From NCBI GenBank assembly GCA_029262195.1, contig JAJCZX010000010.1:193352-257351 (forward strand): a stretch of 64,000 bases of DNA, given 5' to 3'. Position numbers and translations under genes: made by a program. This DNA is from Gemmatimonadota bacterium. Its GTDB lineage: Bacteria > Gemmatimonadota > Gemmatimonadetes > Gemmatimonadales > GWC2-71-9. The notes beneath the pieces were generated by a model. The model was not told where the DNA came from and did not search any database. It worked only from the letters and a program-made list of their open reading frames with translations. Below, one piece after another: positions 9,363-17,539 of the stretch (position 1 is its first letter; every line of letters starts with the position of its first letter).

Positions 9363-9968
9363 CTATTCCTCTCCGCCCATCCCGCTCCACAACAAATCCA
9401 GCTTGGTCAACATGTCATTTTCCGGATGAGGGAGCTTATCTGATCCAGACCATTTCAACAGCGCCATGTTCCAGATATCGCTGATGGCTGCCCTGATTAG
9501 TTCGGGCTTGAACTGACGGGTCATTGCGCCGCTCTCCTGCGCTTCTACAATCCAGGATTCCATGATCCGGAAACTTTCCAGAATCACGGGAACGTTGTCC
9601 TTTAGCAGGTCCGATTGGAGGATCAGGCGCCGCATCATGATTTTGAAGATCTTCGATTCTTTGCGCGATGTCCGTGCGGTCCACTTCATTACGGCGCGAA
9701 AACGTTCCCGAACATCGGACTGGTCGAGCCCGGACATGTGTTTCACCTGTCTCTCGACGTACAACCGGTGGTAGCCCGTGAGCACGGCTTCTTTGGACGG
9801 GAAGTGTGTGAAAAACGTTCCTACCGCGACGTCCGCTCCTTCAGTGATGTCTTCGATTCGGGTTCCTTCGAATCCCCGCTCCTCAAATAGGGCCAGAGCT
9901 GCAGAGTAGATACGTTCTCTGGCCTCCAATTTCTTGCGTTCTCTCCTCGATGGAGCGGTGTCGGTCAT
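9363..9968 (-). CDS. TetR-family transcriptional regulator
   Basis: 201 residues from the ATG at 9968, chosen because GGAG lies about 9 bases upstream and because the TetR N-terminus starts here (SRRERKKLEARERIYSAALA). The DNA-binding helices are at about residues 18-60 (LFEERGFEGTRIEDI, VGTFFTHFPSKEAVL). The C-terminal helical domain, which binds an unknown ligand, completes a normal-length TetR protein. An alternative start 28 codons upstream would run through the double operator and is unlikely. The gene is divergent from the permease gene at 10044 and shares its control region. Confidence 0.9.
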   Translation of the reverse strand: MTDTAPSRRERKKLEARERIYSAALALFEERGFEGTRIEDITEGADVAVGTFFTHFPSKEAVLTGYHRLYVERQVKHMSGLDQSDVRERFRAVMKWTARTSRKESKIFKIMMRRLILQSDLLKDNVPVILESFRIMESWIVEAQESGAMTRQFKPELIRAAISDIWNMALLKWSGSDKLPHPENDMLTKLDLLWSGMGGEE

Positions 9969-10011
9969 TTCGAGATCTCCGTAGGAACTATTCCTTTGGT
10001 ATGGCGTATTG

Positions 10012-10039
10012 TGAATGCATTCAAAAATGAATACGTTCA
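10012..10039. promoter_or_regulatory. Double TetR-type operator between tetR and permease
   Basis: TGAATGCATTCA (10012-10023, perfect 12-bp palindrome) and TGAATACGTTCA (10028-10039, one mismatched centre pair) lie with their centres 16 bp apart. The second ends four bases before the permease ATG at 10044. Tandem sites in a divergent gap of 75 bases fit repression of both genes by the TetR protein, relieved by its ligand. Confidence 0.7.
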
Positions 10040-10043
10040 TAAC

Positions 10044-12461
10044 ATGAAACAACTAACTCAATCTATTGTAGTGTTTCGGAAAGCGCCTTTTTTTGCCGGA
10101 GCAGCATTGGCCACTCTCGCTATTGGATTTGGTGCGGTGGGTCTGGCGGGCGGGGCTCTGAATCGCATTCTCCTGCATCCCCTTCAATTCCCCGAGCCGG
10201 GTGAGCTGGTCACCGTGTACTCGAATATCGAGATCATGGGGGCGACCAAACTTGGAGTGTCACCGCCGCTTTACCTCGATCTCACCGACCAATACCGGGA
10301 AGCAGACTTCGGGGCCTACCTCAATGTCCGGCAGAATCTGGAGACGGGTAGCCCCACGCGGGTGTCGGTTACCCGGGCCACTCCGTCACTGTTCTCTGTT
10401 CTCAGAGTGGGGCCGGAACGGGGTGCGGGGTTTTCCGCCCGGGATGAAGCACGTGAGGTGGTGCTGTCGAACGCGTTCTGGCGCGGACACTTCGGTGCAG
10501 ATCCCGTCGCGATCGGCGCTACCTTGATGCTGGACGGCGTGCCCCACGAAATCGTCGGCGTGATGCCGGCTACCTTTTCCTATCCTTCCAGAGAAACAGA
10601 TCTTTGGTCCAGCCTGACCGTTCCCCGCTCGGTGATGGATGACAGGTCTCTTCGGGGAGATCACCGCCTGACCGTGGTGGGGCGGTTTGATGGGGCAGGG
10701 GGTCGTGCTGAGGTTGCGGCCGCGACCGGTTCGTTCAATCGGTGGATAAACGAGACTGTTGCAACCTATAGCCCGGAGACCGGGTTTACAGTATCCGTCT
10801 TGAATCTTGAAGAGGAGGTGACGGCGGGCACCCGGTCTGCTGTGGCACTCTTGACGGTAGCCGCCCTGGCGGTACTCGGAATCGTTGTCGCCAATGTTGC
10901 CAATCTGATGTTGTTCAGAACCCAAACTCGCCGTGCCGAATTTTCGCTGCGATTGGCGTTGGGAGCATTGAGAAGCAGAGTATTCACTCAGCTGTTGTGG
11001 GAAAGCTTCACGTTGACCACGGTGGGAGGCCTGGTAGCTCTGCCGCTGATTGCGCTGGCTCTGCGCTGGGTGGGATCGAACGCATCGGGATTCGTCCCGG
11101 AGTCGGTGGAACTTGGACTTGACCTGGCAACCGCCCTCTCCGTGTTGCTGGTATCAGGGCTCGTGGGTCTTGTGATGGGGTTCGTCACTTTCCGACAGGC
11201 CATAGCCGGCGGAGGAGTCTCGATCGTCGGGTCGGCCCGGGGTGCCAGCGCCTCGCGAACGACCAGAATTTTTTCTAACTCGATGGTCGTTGTGCAGGTG
11301 ACGCTGTCCTTTGTCCTCCTCAGCGGGTCGGGGTTGCTATATAAGAGTTACCGTTCTCTTCAGGAGGCCGACCCGGGCCTGGAGGCTGAAAACCTGGTCG
11401 CTGTGACCGTGGCGTTACCGGAGGTTCGGTATGCAAACATGCCCCGGGTGGTCAGCTTTGCGAACCAGTTCTCAGACCGGGTCCGGTCCGTTCCCGGCGT
11501 GACGGATGTTTCCGTGATGGACTTTCTTCCGCTGAGAGAAATAGGTGAGGAGGTCCCCCTCTGGAATGAGCAGCGTGTTCAGGGGGTCGATCCGATCATG
11601 GCCGATATTCAGTTCCCCCTGGCAGGGTACTTCGCCACTGCCGGAGTACAGGCGGTTTCCGGTCGGAGATTTCTGACGACGGATATTGAAGGGTCACTCC
11701 CCGTAGCAGTCATCAACAGGACGGCCGCCGATCGACACTTTGAGGGCGACGCCGTCGGTCAGAGAATCGAAATTTTTCAGGACGACCAGCGGGAGATAGT
11801 TGGCGTTGTCGAAGACGTGCATTTCCGATCCCTGGAAATCGAGCCGCGTGCGCAGGTCTACGTACCTCTGGCTCAGTACCCCGCCGGCCCGCTGTGGCGC
11901 GGTGACCTGATGCGACTGATTAGGGAGTTGACTCTGGTTGTAAGGGCCGGAGGCGATCCTCAGTCGGTGGCTTCGAGTGTTCGTAGGGAACTCGCGGAGA
12001 TCGATCCTCTCATTCCCATATCCAGCGTGTCACTGGTTTCCGACGTTGTGAGGAGTTCACTCGCCGCCCGAACGACTCTGCTTTCGGTGCTTTCCGTCTT
12101 TGCCTTCGGCGCTCTCGTGCTCGGTGTCGTTGGCGTCTACAGCGTCCTGGCGTTTGCGGTGAGTCAGCGCCGGCGGGAGATGGGCATCCGAATTTCGCTC
12201 GGCGCTACCTCAGCAGATGTCGTAAAAGTCGTCGCTCTTCCATCCGTCGCGTTGGTGTCTGTTGGAGTCGGTGTTGGTCTGGCTGTGTTTACCTTCGGGT
12301 CAAATGCGATCAGCGGTTTTCTGTCGGGTACCGGGGCACTGGACCCCCTCGTACTGGTTGCTTCAATCGGGGTTGTTATGACGGCAGGAGCCGTTGCCAG
12401 CGTGCTTCCGGCCAGGCGAGCCAGCCGGGTCGATCCGGTTACGGTGTTGCGGGAGGAATAG
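10044..12461 (+). CDS. ADOP-type permease under TetR control
   Basis: 805 residues from ATG 10044. This copy lacks the N-terminal ADOP helical domain and begins MKQLTQSIVVFRKAPFF, directly followed by the first transmembrane helix. The order is then MacB-like periplasmic domain, helix trio near residues 270-400 (VANLMLFRTQTRRAEFSLRL), second periplasmic domain, and three helices to the end (SRVDPVTVLREE). A start 16 codons upstream (9996) is possible by frame but would place the operators inside the gene. The role is probably export or membrane remodelling of an unknown substrate, induced by the TetR ligand. Confidence 0.88.
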   Translation: MKQLTQSIVVFRKAPFFAGAALATLAIGFGAVGLAGGALNRILLHPLQFPEPGELVTVYSNIEIMGATKLGVSPPLYLDLTDQYREADFGAYLNVRQNLETGSPTRVSVTRATPSLFSVLRVGPERGAGFSARDEAREVVLSNAFWRGHFGADPVAIGATLMLDGVPHEIVGVMPATFSYPSRETDLWSSLTVPRSVMDDRSLRGDHRLTVVGRFDGAGGRAEVAAATGSFNRWINETVATYSPETGFTVSVLNLEEEVTAGTRSAVALLTVAALAVLGIVVANVANLMLFRTQTRRAEFSLRLALGALRSRVFTQLLWESFTLTTVGGLVALPLIALALRWVGSNASGFVPESVELGLDLATALSVLLVSGLVGLVMGFVTFRQAIAGGGVSIVGSARGASASRTTRIFSNSMVVVQVTLSFVLLSGSGLLYKSYRSLQEADPGLEAENLVAVTVALPEVRYANMPRVVSFANQFSDRVRSVPGVTDVSVMDFLPLREIGEEVPLWNEQRVQGVDPIMADIQFPLAGYFATAGVQAVSGRRFLTTDIEGSLPVAVINRTAADRHFEGDAVGQRIEIFQDDQREIVGVVEDVHFRSLEIEPRAQVYVPLAQYPAGPLWRGDLMRLIRELTLVVRAGGDPQSVASSVRRELAEIDPLIPISSVSLVSDVVRSSLAARTTLLSVLSVFAFGALVLGVVGVYSVLAFAVSQRRREMGIRISLGATSADVVKVVALPSVALVSVGVGVGLAVFTFGSNAISGFLSGTGALDPLVLVASIGVVMTAGAVASVLPARRASRVDPVTVLREE

Positions 12462-12487
12462 TGCCTGGCATCCGGGCCTTGGTGTTT

Positions 12488-12517
12488 CACACGTTAAAGC
12501 GTGCGGCTCGGCAGGTG
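12488..12517. repeat. Degenerate third copy of the hairpin repeat
   Basis: CACG-TTAAAG-CGTG followed by CGGCTCGGCAGGTG resembles the block of the multi-hairpin elements that reads CGCGCGTAAACGCGCGGCTC with CGGCTGRTG. Only this part of the element is seen here. Confidence 0.4.
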
Positions 12518-12540
12518 ACATTTTCGGTGAAATTGAGTCC

Positions 12541-12663
12541 GTTTGTTCAGGGTCTGCCTCAGGGTGTCGAATTCAAAGGTGCCCGGTGGCTCTTCAACAA
12601 CGAGGAAAACGCCGAAGAATTCAAAGCGTCTCCCGAGAAATATGCTCCGAGCTACCTCGGCAT
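12541..12663 (+). pseudogene. YHS-domain protein, 3' fragment
   Basis: Translates as GLPQGVEFKGARWLFNNEEN followed by AEEFKASPEKYAPSYLG, the pattern of a YHS domain (a small metal-binding domain, usually VKGxxxxxYKGATYRF..EN...FxADPEKYAPxYGG). The family's closing glycine-cysteine segment is missing and the frame then continues through sequence that is antisense to an SDR gene fragment. No start codon or ribosome site suits it. It is one half of a deletion or rearrangement scar. Confidence 0.6.
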
Positions 12664-12685
12664 TGTTCTTTCGGCACCAACCGGT

Positions 12686-12937
12686 AAAAACATTGGCCAA
12701 CTTCGCGATGGATTCGAGGTCCGACAAATCCAGAGCTGCAAACGAAACCTTCCCTTTCGGATTTTCACCAGTGATTCGCCCCTCTGCGGCCTCACCTTTC
12801 GAGCGGCTCCGGCAGGCGAGTGTTACATCGGCACCTTTGTGGGCCAGGGTACGGGCGGTTTCGAAACCGATCCCCGTATTGGCACCGGTCACGATGGCGA
12901 CCCTATCGCTCTGATCGGGAATGTTTTGGTAGTCCAT
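12686..12937 (-). pseudogene. Short-chain dehydrogenase, N-terminal fragment
   Basis: 84 codons on the minus strand from ATG 12937: MDYQNIPDQSDRVAIVTGAN then TGIGFETARTLAHKGADVTL and ACRSRSKGEAAE. This is the Rossmann start of a classical SDR with the TGxxxGxG motif. At about KLANVF the match ends abruptly and the frame runs into the antisense of the YHS fragment. The catalytic NNAG, Ser and YxxxK segments are absent, so the product cannot be an active dehydrogenase. Confidence 0.7.
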
Positions 12938-13027
12938 TTCATGCTCGAGCTCTGCTTTTGCGGGGGCTAGAAGTCTAACAGGTAGGGAGGCACGGAGGCA
13001 CTTGGGCGCGGGTGCACGGGGGAGGTA

Positions 13028-13118
13028 GCCGGTTTACCGGCCTCTGCCGAGTCGCGGCTTTCAGCCGCGGATACTCACGCGCGTAAACGCGCGGCTCGGC
13101 TGATGTCGCTAAAGCGAC
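13028..13118. repeat. Multi-hairpin repeat element, copy 2
   Basis: Same order of hairpins as copy 1 at 9120: GCCGGTTTACCGGC, CGCGGCTTTCAGCCGCG, CGCGCGTAAACGCGCG, GTCGCTAAAGCGAC, with GCCGAG...CTCGGC flanking the inner two. The loop changes (TTCG to TTTC, GAAG to TAAAG) keep the stems intact, which points to a conserved fold and not chance similarity. Confidence 0.65.
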
Positions 13119-13254
13119 AGGCCTCGTTCTCAAATTACCATACTGCAACCGGCATTCGGCGATCCACTTCCCCCTTGCGAGGTTGGGATTTGCGGTCAGA
13201 TTTATCCCTCGAATCGGAGGGCGCCAGCGAATCCGAGCCATGAGAGTTGATGAC

Positions 13255-13334
13255 TACAGGACGGACTGAGCAAGACGGTGCAGGACGGAGCAGGACGGAG
13301 CAGGACGGAACAGGACGGAACAGGACGGACTGAG
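13255..13334. repeat. 11-bp GGACGGAGCA-type tandem repeat
   Basis: About five imperfect head-to-tail units of CAGGACGGAGC / CAGGACGGAAC, from about 13280, preceded by GACGGACTGAGCAAGACGG. It lies directly before, and partly in frame with, the DUF2779 gene. Confidence 0.75.
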
Positions 13335-15032
13335 GTGAATACCATCGCAAATTCGTCCGACCGTTCCGACCGTTCCGACCGTTCCGACCGTTCCGACCGT
13401 TCCGACCGTTCCGACCGCTCCGACCGCTCCGACCGCTCCGACCGCTCCGACCGTTCCGACCGCTCCGACCGCTCCGACCGCTCCAGCCTCCTCTCTAAAT
13501 CCCGCTTCCTTGCCGGCACTCAGTGCCACAAACTCCTCTGGTGGAAAGTCCACGAGCCGAGTGCTGAAGAACTGCAACCCGGTATCGTACTGAAGGATCT
13601 CTTTGACCAGGGCAGGCAGGTAGGTGAACTGGCCAGGGAAGAATTTCCCGGCGGCGTCCTGATCGACTTCCCCCATGATCAACGCCAGGAAAAGATAAAG
13701 GCCACGCTGGGTGCCCTGGACGGCGACGCCCCCGCCATCTTCGAAGCCAGCTTCCTCGAAGACAACACGTTCATTTCGGTCGACGTTCTCGAACGGGTTG
13801 ACGGCGGCTTCAAACTCGTAGAGGTGAAGTCGGCATCGTCCGTCAAGGAACAACACGTACCGGATGCCGCGCTACAGAAACACGTCCTTGCCAGAGCGGG
13901 GATCAACGTGCCCGCGGTCGAGATCATGCATCTCAACAAAGAGTTCCGTCACCCTGGGCAGGGTGACCTTTTTGCCCGCACCGATGTGACAGCAGCGGTG
14001 GATGAGTGGCTCGTCGTGCCACAGTGGGAAATTCCGAGCCAGTTGAAGATGTTGAACGGGGAACTTCCCGATGTGGCAATCAGCGGGCACTGCTACGTGC
14101 CGCGGGAGTGTCCCTTCCTCAAGCGCTGCTGGTCTCAACACCGCGACCACATAATGAATCTCTATAACGTCGGCCCCAAGAAGGTCGGCGCCTACTTCGA
14201 AAAAGGGATTCACTCGATCCACGACATCCCCGCGACACAGAAACTCCCAGCGGCAGCACTTCGTCAGCGCAAAGCTATAGAAGAAGAACGCCTGATCGTG
14301 GAACCGACCCTCGCTGAAGCGTTGGAACCATTCGATTGCAGACTCGGCTTTTTGGACTTCGAAACGATTTCGAGGGCGATTCCCGTCTGGGATGGTATGG
14401 GGCCATGGCACCAGGCGGCGGCGCAATTTTCGTATCACGAGGTGGCACCGGGGCACGGTGGCTCTGTGGCACAGGATGGTGGGGATGTGGTTCACCCGTC
14501 CACCCCTTCCCCCGTTCACCCAGCCTCAAACTACTCCCATTCCGAATTCTTAGCCGAAGGCCCTTCCGACGCACGGCCGCTGCTCGCCGAAAAGATGATC
14601 GAGGCAACTCAGAACGCCGAGCGTGTGGTGACTTATTCGTCGTTCGAGAAGACGCGGATCAGGAGTTTGCAAAAGACGGTACCGCACCTTGAAGGGGAAT
14701 TAAAAGAACTGGAAGACAAGCTGCTGGACCTTTTGCCGGTGGTGCGGAACAACGTTTACCACCCGGATTTCCGGGGGAGCTTCAGCATCAAGTATGTACT
14801 GAACCCACTGGTTCCCGACCTCACCTACAGTGACCTGGTGATTGTGGATGGGATGGTGGCGTCGGTTGAGATCGCCCGGCTGCTGTTTGTGTCGGGGAAG
14901 ATTCCGGAGGATCAGAAGGAAAAGATTCGTTCCGATCTTCTGGCTTATTGTGAGAAGGATACGTGGGCTATGGTTCGGTTGGTGGAGAGGCTGAGGGGGC
15001 TGGCTGTGACCCGATCAGGTATGCAAACTTGA
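13335..15032 (+). CDS. DUF2779 protein with N-terminal SDR tandem repeat
   Basis: The family domain starts near 13485 (SSLLSKSRFLAGTQCHKLLW) and runs to the end. DUF2779 proteins combine a PD-(D/E)xK-like region (here VKSASS...EIMHLNKEF) with an RNase-H-like region (LGFLDFETIS, later LLAYCEKDTWAMVRLVERL) and are predicted nucleases. Before the domain, 14 exact Ser-Asp-Arg repeats are encoded by 9-bp tandem DNA. The start is uncertain: GTG 13335 has AGGA about 9 bases upstream; GTG 13278 is the longest frame and passes through more repeat DNA. A Gly/Pro-rich stretch at about 14445-14530 looks like inserted low-complexity sequence. It opens the defence island but is not coupled to the following genes. 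Confidence 0.8.
   Translation: MNTIANSSDRSDRSDRSDRSDRSDRSDRSDRSDRSDRSDRSDRSDRSDRSSLLSKSRFLAGTQCHKLLWWKVHEPSAEELQPGIVLKDLFDQGRQVGELAREEFPGGVLIDFPHDQRQEKIKATLGALDGDAPAIFEASFLEDNTFISVDVLERVDGGFKLVEVKSASSVKEQHVPDAALQKHVLARAGINVPAVEIMHLNKEFRHPGQGDLFARTDVTAAVDEWLVVPQWEIPSQLKMLNGELPDVAISGHCYVPRECPFLKRCWSQHRDHIMNLYNVGPKKVGAYFEKGIHSIHDIPATQKLPAAALRQRKAIEEERLIVEPTLAEALEPFDCRLGFLDFETISRAIPVWDGMGPWHQAAAQFSYHEVAPGHGGSVAQDGGDVVHPSTPSPVHPASNYSHSEFLAEGPSDARPLLAEKMIEATQNAERVVTYSSFEKTRIRSLQKTVPHLEGELKELEDKLLDLLPVVRNNVYHPDFRGSFSIKYVLNPLVPDLTYSDLVIVDGMVASVEIARLLFVSGKIPEDQKEKIRSDLLAYCEKDTWAMVRLVERLRGLAVTRSGMQT
13356..13481. repeat. 14 tandem 9-bp units coding for Ser-Asp-Arg
   Basis: 126 bases of TCCGACCGT or TCCGACCGC head to tail. 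The T/C variants at the ninth base alternate in blocks, which shows expansion of small groups of units. The unit is related to the GACGGA intergenic tracts (reverse complement GGTCGGA). Length change is a multiple of nine, so the reading frame is always kept. Confidence 0.95.
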
Positions 15033-15075
15033 GGTCTCAATTCGCGACCCCAAGATCGAGAGGTCGAAAACACGA

Positions 15076-15108
15076 AACCCCGGAGATCAGGCCTGATCTG
15101 CCGGGGTT
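15076..15108. terminator. Long hairpin after DUF2779 gene
   Basis: AACCCCGG-a-GATCAGG / CCTGATC-tg-CCGGGGTT forms a nearly perfect 15-pair hairpin; outer GAGGT...ACCTC can lengthen it. There is no T-run after it, so it may be a rho-independent-like or mRNA-end structure without a classical U tail. It separates the DUF2779 gene from the Abi-hsd operon. Confidence 0.45.
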
Positions 15109-15195
15109 CCGAACCTCGGGGTCATGCTGCGCCCGAAGGCTTAATGCAGTAGAGGACTACCCGAGGAATTACACCTGTACTATCGGGTTGATTGC

Positions 15196-15960
15196 ATGAA
15201 AAGTCAACCGGTTTCACTTGAAAACTTACGCCGAACGCTGTCAGCTGAACGACTGCAAGCCTATGCCGCCAAAGGAGATACGGACGAAGTCGACGCGGTT
15301 GGGCGGTATATATGGAACTTAGCACTCGGGTCGGCGCTGCAACCGGCACTTCACGTGCTGGAAATCGCTCTTCGCAACCACCTTTTTGAGCATTCGAGGA
15401 AAATAATTGACGAGGGCAAGTTAGAATTTTCTTCTGTCCCGTGCTGGCTGGACGCCGTCCCAACATTACTGGATCCCAAAGCGCGCGAGGCAGTAGAAGT
15501 GGCCAAGGCCTATCTAGTTCGTTTAAGGCGACCTCTTACTCCCGGTCGGTTGATTGGGAGGCTGAGTTTTGGGTTTTGGGTCAGCTTGTGCAAACGGCCT
15601 TATGAACAGGGTGCGGGAGGCCCGGGCCTCTGGCCGAAAATGGCTACTTCTGGATTTCCGTTCATGAAACAGGAATATCGAACGAGGTCAACTATCTTTC
15701 ATCGATTGGACGACATTCGCGATTTGCGAAACCGTGTGTCTCATCACGACCCAATATGGGATCGCGATCTCACTGCGTTGCACTCTGAGGTTCTGGAAAC
15801 TTTAAGTTGGATGAATCTAGGCCTTGCGAACGTACTCCGCGGTGTTTCACCCTTCCCGGAGGTTGTTGAGGTTGTTGAAGCAGGTGTAAATGGGTACCGG
15901 GCAACCGCTGAAAAAATAGTGAAACGGAAAACTGACGAAAAGAATGGCGAAGAAGATTAA
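15196..15960 (+). CDS. Abi-like (AbiD/F, HEPN-type) protein
   Basis: 254 residues of the Abi_2 type: the N-terminal ALHVLEIALRNHLFEHS segment and the C-terminal DLRNRVSHHDPIW motif, where Arg178-Asn179...His183 is the RNxxxH signature of HEPN ribonucleases. Known AbiD/F proteins abort phage infection, and HEPN toxins usually cleave RNA. The gene opens the restriction operon: its last 17 bases overlap the start of hsdM, so the two are translated together. That makes it a candidate for a back-up response when restriction fails (inference). No cognate antitoxin of the MNT type is adjacent; the type I methylase could fill that role only by speculation. Confidence 0.85.
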   Translation: MKSQPVSLENLRRTLSAERLQAYAAKGDTDEVDAVGRYIWNLALGSALQPALHVLEIALRNHLFEHSRKIIDEGKLEFSSVPCWLDAVPTLLDPKAREAVEVAKAYLVRLRRPLTPGRLIGRLSFGFWVSLCKRPYEQGAGGPGLWPKMATSGFPFMKQEYRTRSTIFHRLDDIRDLRNRVSHHDPIWDRDLTALHSEVLETLSWMNLGLANVLRGVSPFPEVVEVVEAGVNGYRATAEKIVKRKTDEKNGEED

Positions 15961-17539
15961 AAAGAAGAATTCGAAGAAAACGGAAAACGTGGCCGATAAA
16001 CCCAAATCCCTCGAATCCTGGATCTGGGACGCCGCCTGTTCCATTCGTGGTGCCCGGGACGCGCCCAAGTACAAGGACTTCATCCTCCCCCTCATCTTCA
16101 CCAAGCGCCTCTGCGACGTCTTCGACGACGAGGTGAATCGCATCGCCGCCGAGGTTGGGTCACGGGCGAAGGCATTCAAGGTGGTGAAGGCCGACCACAA
16201 GCTGGTGCGCTTCTATCTGCCCTTGGTTCCCAAGGACGCCGAAGATCCCGTCTGGTCGATCATCCGCAAGCTGGCCGATAAGATCGGTGAGCAACTCACC
16301 ACCCACCTGCGATCGATAGCGAAAGCCAATCCAAAGCTGAGCGGGATCATCGACCGTGTGGACTTCAACGCCACCACGCACGGCCAGCGCGACATCGACG
16401 ACGACCGGCTCTCCAACCTCATCGAGGCGATCAGTACCAAGCGGCTCGGACTGGAGGACGTGGAGCCCGATATCATCGGGAAGAGCTACGAGTACCTGAT
16501 CCGCAAGTTCGCCGAGGGCGGGGGTCAGAGCGCGGGCGAGTTCTACACGCCGATGGCCGTGGGGCTCATCATGGCCAGGGTGATGGACGCCGAGCCGGGG
16601 ATGGAGGTTTACGATCCGTGCTGCGGCTCGGGGAGTCTGCTCATCAAGTGCGAGATGATGATGGAGCGGGAGATGAGCATCAGGAGCCGCAAGAAGTACG
16701 CGCCGCTCAAGCTCTACGGCCAGGAGTACATCGCCGACACGTGGGCCATGGCCAACATGAACATGATCATCCATGACATGGAAGGCGAAATCGAGATCGG
16801 CGACACGTTCAAGAACCCCAAGTTCCGCCACAAAGGCCGGCTCCGCACCTTCGACCGCGTGGTGGCCAACCCGATGTGGAACCAGGACTGGTTCACCGAG
16901 GCCGACTACGACGCCGACGAACTGGATCGCTTCCCCTCCGGCGCCGGTTTCCCCGGCAAGTCGTCGGCCGACTGGGGCTGGGTGCAGCACATGCACGCCA
17001 GCCTCAACGCGAAGGGTCGTGCCGCCGTGGTGCTCGACACGGGCGCGGCGTCCCGCGGGTCGGGCAACGCGGGCACCAACAAGGAAAAGACGGTGCGCCA
17101 GTGGTTCGTCGACAACGACGTGATCGAAAGCGTGCTCTACCTCCCCGAAAACCTCTTCTACAACACCTCGGCGCCGGGAATCGTGCTTTTCCTCAACCAG
17201 GCGAAGCCGAAGGAGCGGCGGCAGAGGGTGTTCCTGGTCAACGCGAGTCAGATCTTCGAAAAGGGCGATCCCAAAAACTTCATTCCCGACGACGGCATCG
17301 AGCGTATCGCCGACACGCTACTCGTATGGAAAGAAGAGGAGAAGCTCAGTCGCGTCGTCGAACTCGCCGAGTTGCAGAAGAACGACTACAACATCTCGCC
17401 GAGCCGGTACATCCACACGGGGGACGCCGAGACTTATCGGCCGATTGGAGAGATTGTGGAGGAGTTGGAGGCGATTGAGGCGGAGGCGCGGGAAGTGGAT
17501 AAGGCGTTGAAGAAGGTCTTGAAAGAGATCGGGGTTTGA
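15944..17539 (+). CDS. hsdM: Type I restriction-modification methyltransferase subunit HsdM
   Basis: 531 residues. HsdM_N-like helical domain at about 20-165, then the N6-adenine methyltransferase domain: SAM motif I as VYDPCCGSGSLL (222-233) and motif IV as NPMW (309-312), a variant of NPPF/Y seen in some type I enzymes. The start AAGGAGENQ... GEFYTP segment (198-203) is the standard lead into motif I. HsdM methylates adenine in the target chosen by HsdS. It overlaps the Abi gene by 17 bases and touches hsdS (TGATG). Codon usage is visibly more GC-rich than in the flanking Abi and ATPase genes. Confidence 0.95.
   Translation: MAKKIKKKNSKKTENVADKPKSLESWIWDAACSIRGARDAPKYKDFILPLIFTKRLCDVFDDEVNRIAAEVGSRAKAFKVVKADHKLVRFYLPLVPKDAEDPVWSIIRKLADKIGEQLTTHLRSIAKANPKLSGIIDRVDFNATTHGQRDIDDDRLSNLIEAISTKRLGLEDVEPDIIGKSYEYLIRKFAEGGGQSAGEFYTPMAVGLIMARVMDAEPGMEVYDPCCGSGSLLIKCEMMMEREMSIRSRKKYAPLKLYGQEYIADTWAMANMNMIIHDMEGEIEIGDTFKNPKFRHKGRLRTFDRVVANPMWNQDWFTEADYDADELDRFPSGAGFPGKSSADWGWVQHMHASLNAKGRAAVVLDTGAASRGSGNAGTNKEKTVRQWFVDNDVIESVLYLPENLFYNTSAPGIVLFLNQAKPKERRQRVFLVNASQIFEKGDPKNFIPDDGIERIADTLLVWKEEEKLSRVVELAELQKNDYNISPSRYIHTGDAETYRPIGEIVEELEAIEAEAREVDKALKKVLKEIGV

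Noticed and set aside
12461..12970. 169-codon plus-strand frame as one gene
   Set aside because: Only the YHS segment has family support; the rest is antisense to the SDR fragment.
13356..13481. CRISPR-like tandem repeat array
   Set aside because: Units are only 9 bp with no spacers and keep one reading frame; no cas gene is present.
13254..13856. Minus-strand frame with VGAVGTVG repeats
   Set aside because: Only the antisense of the SDR repeat region and of the DUF2779 domain.
16160..16996. Long minus-strand frame (278 codons) inside hsdM
   Set aside because: It is antisense to a clear methyltransferase with motifs I and IV, in GC-rich DNA where antisense frames stay open by chance; product is His/Val-rich without a family.
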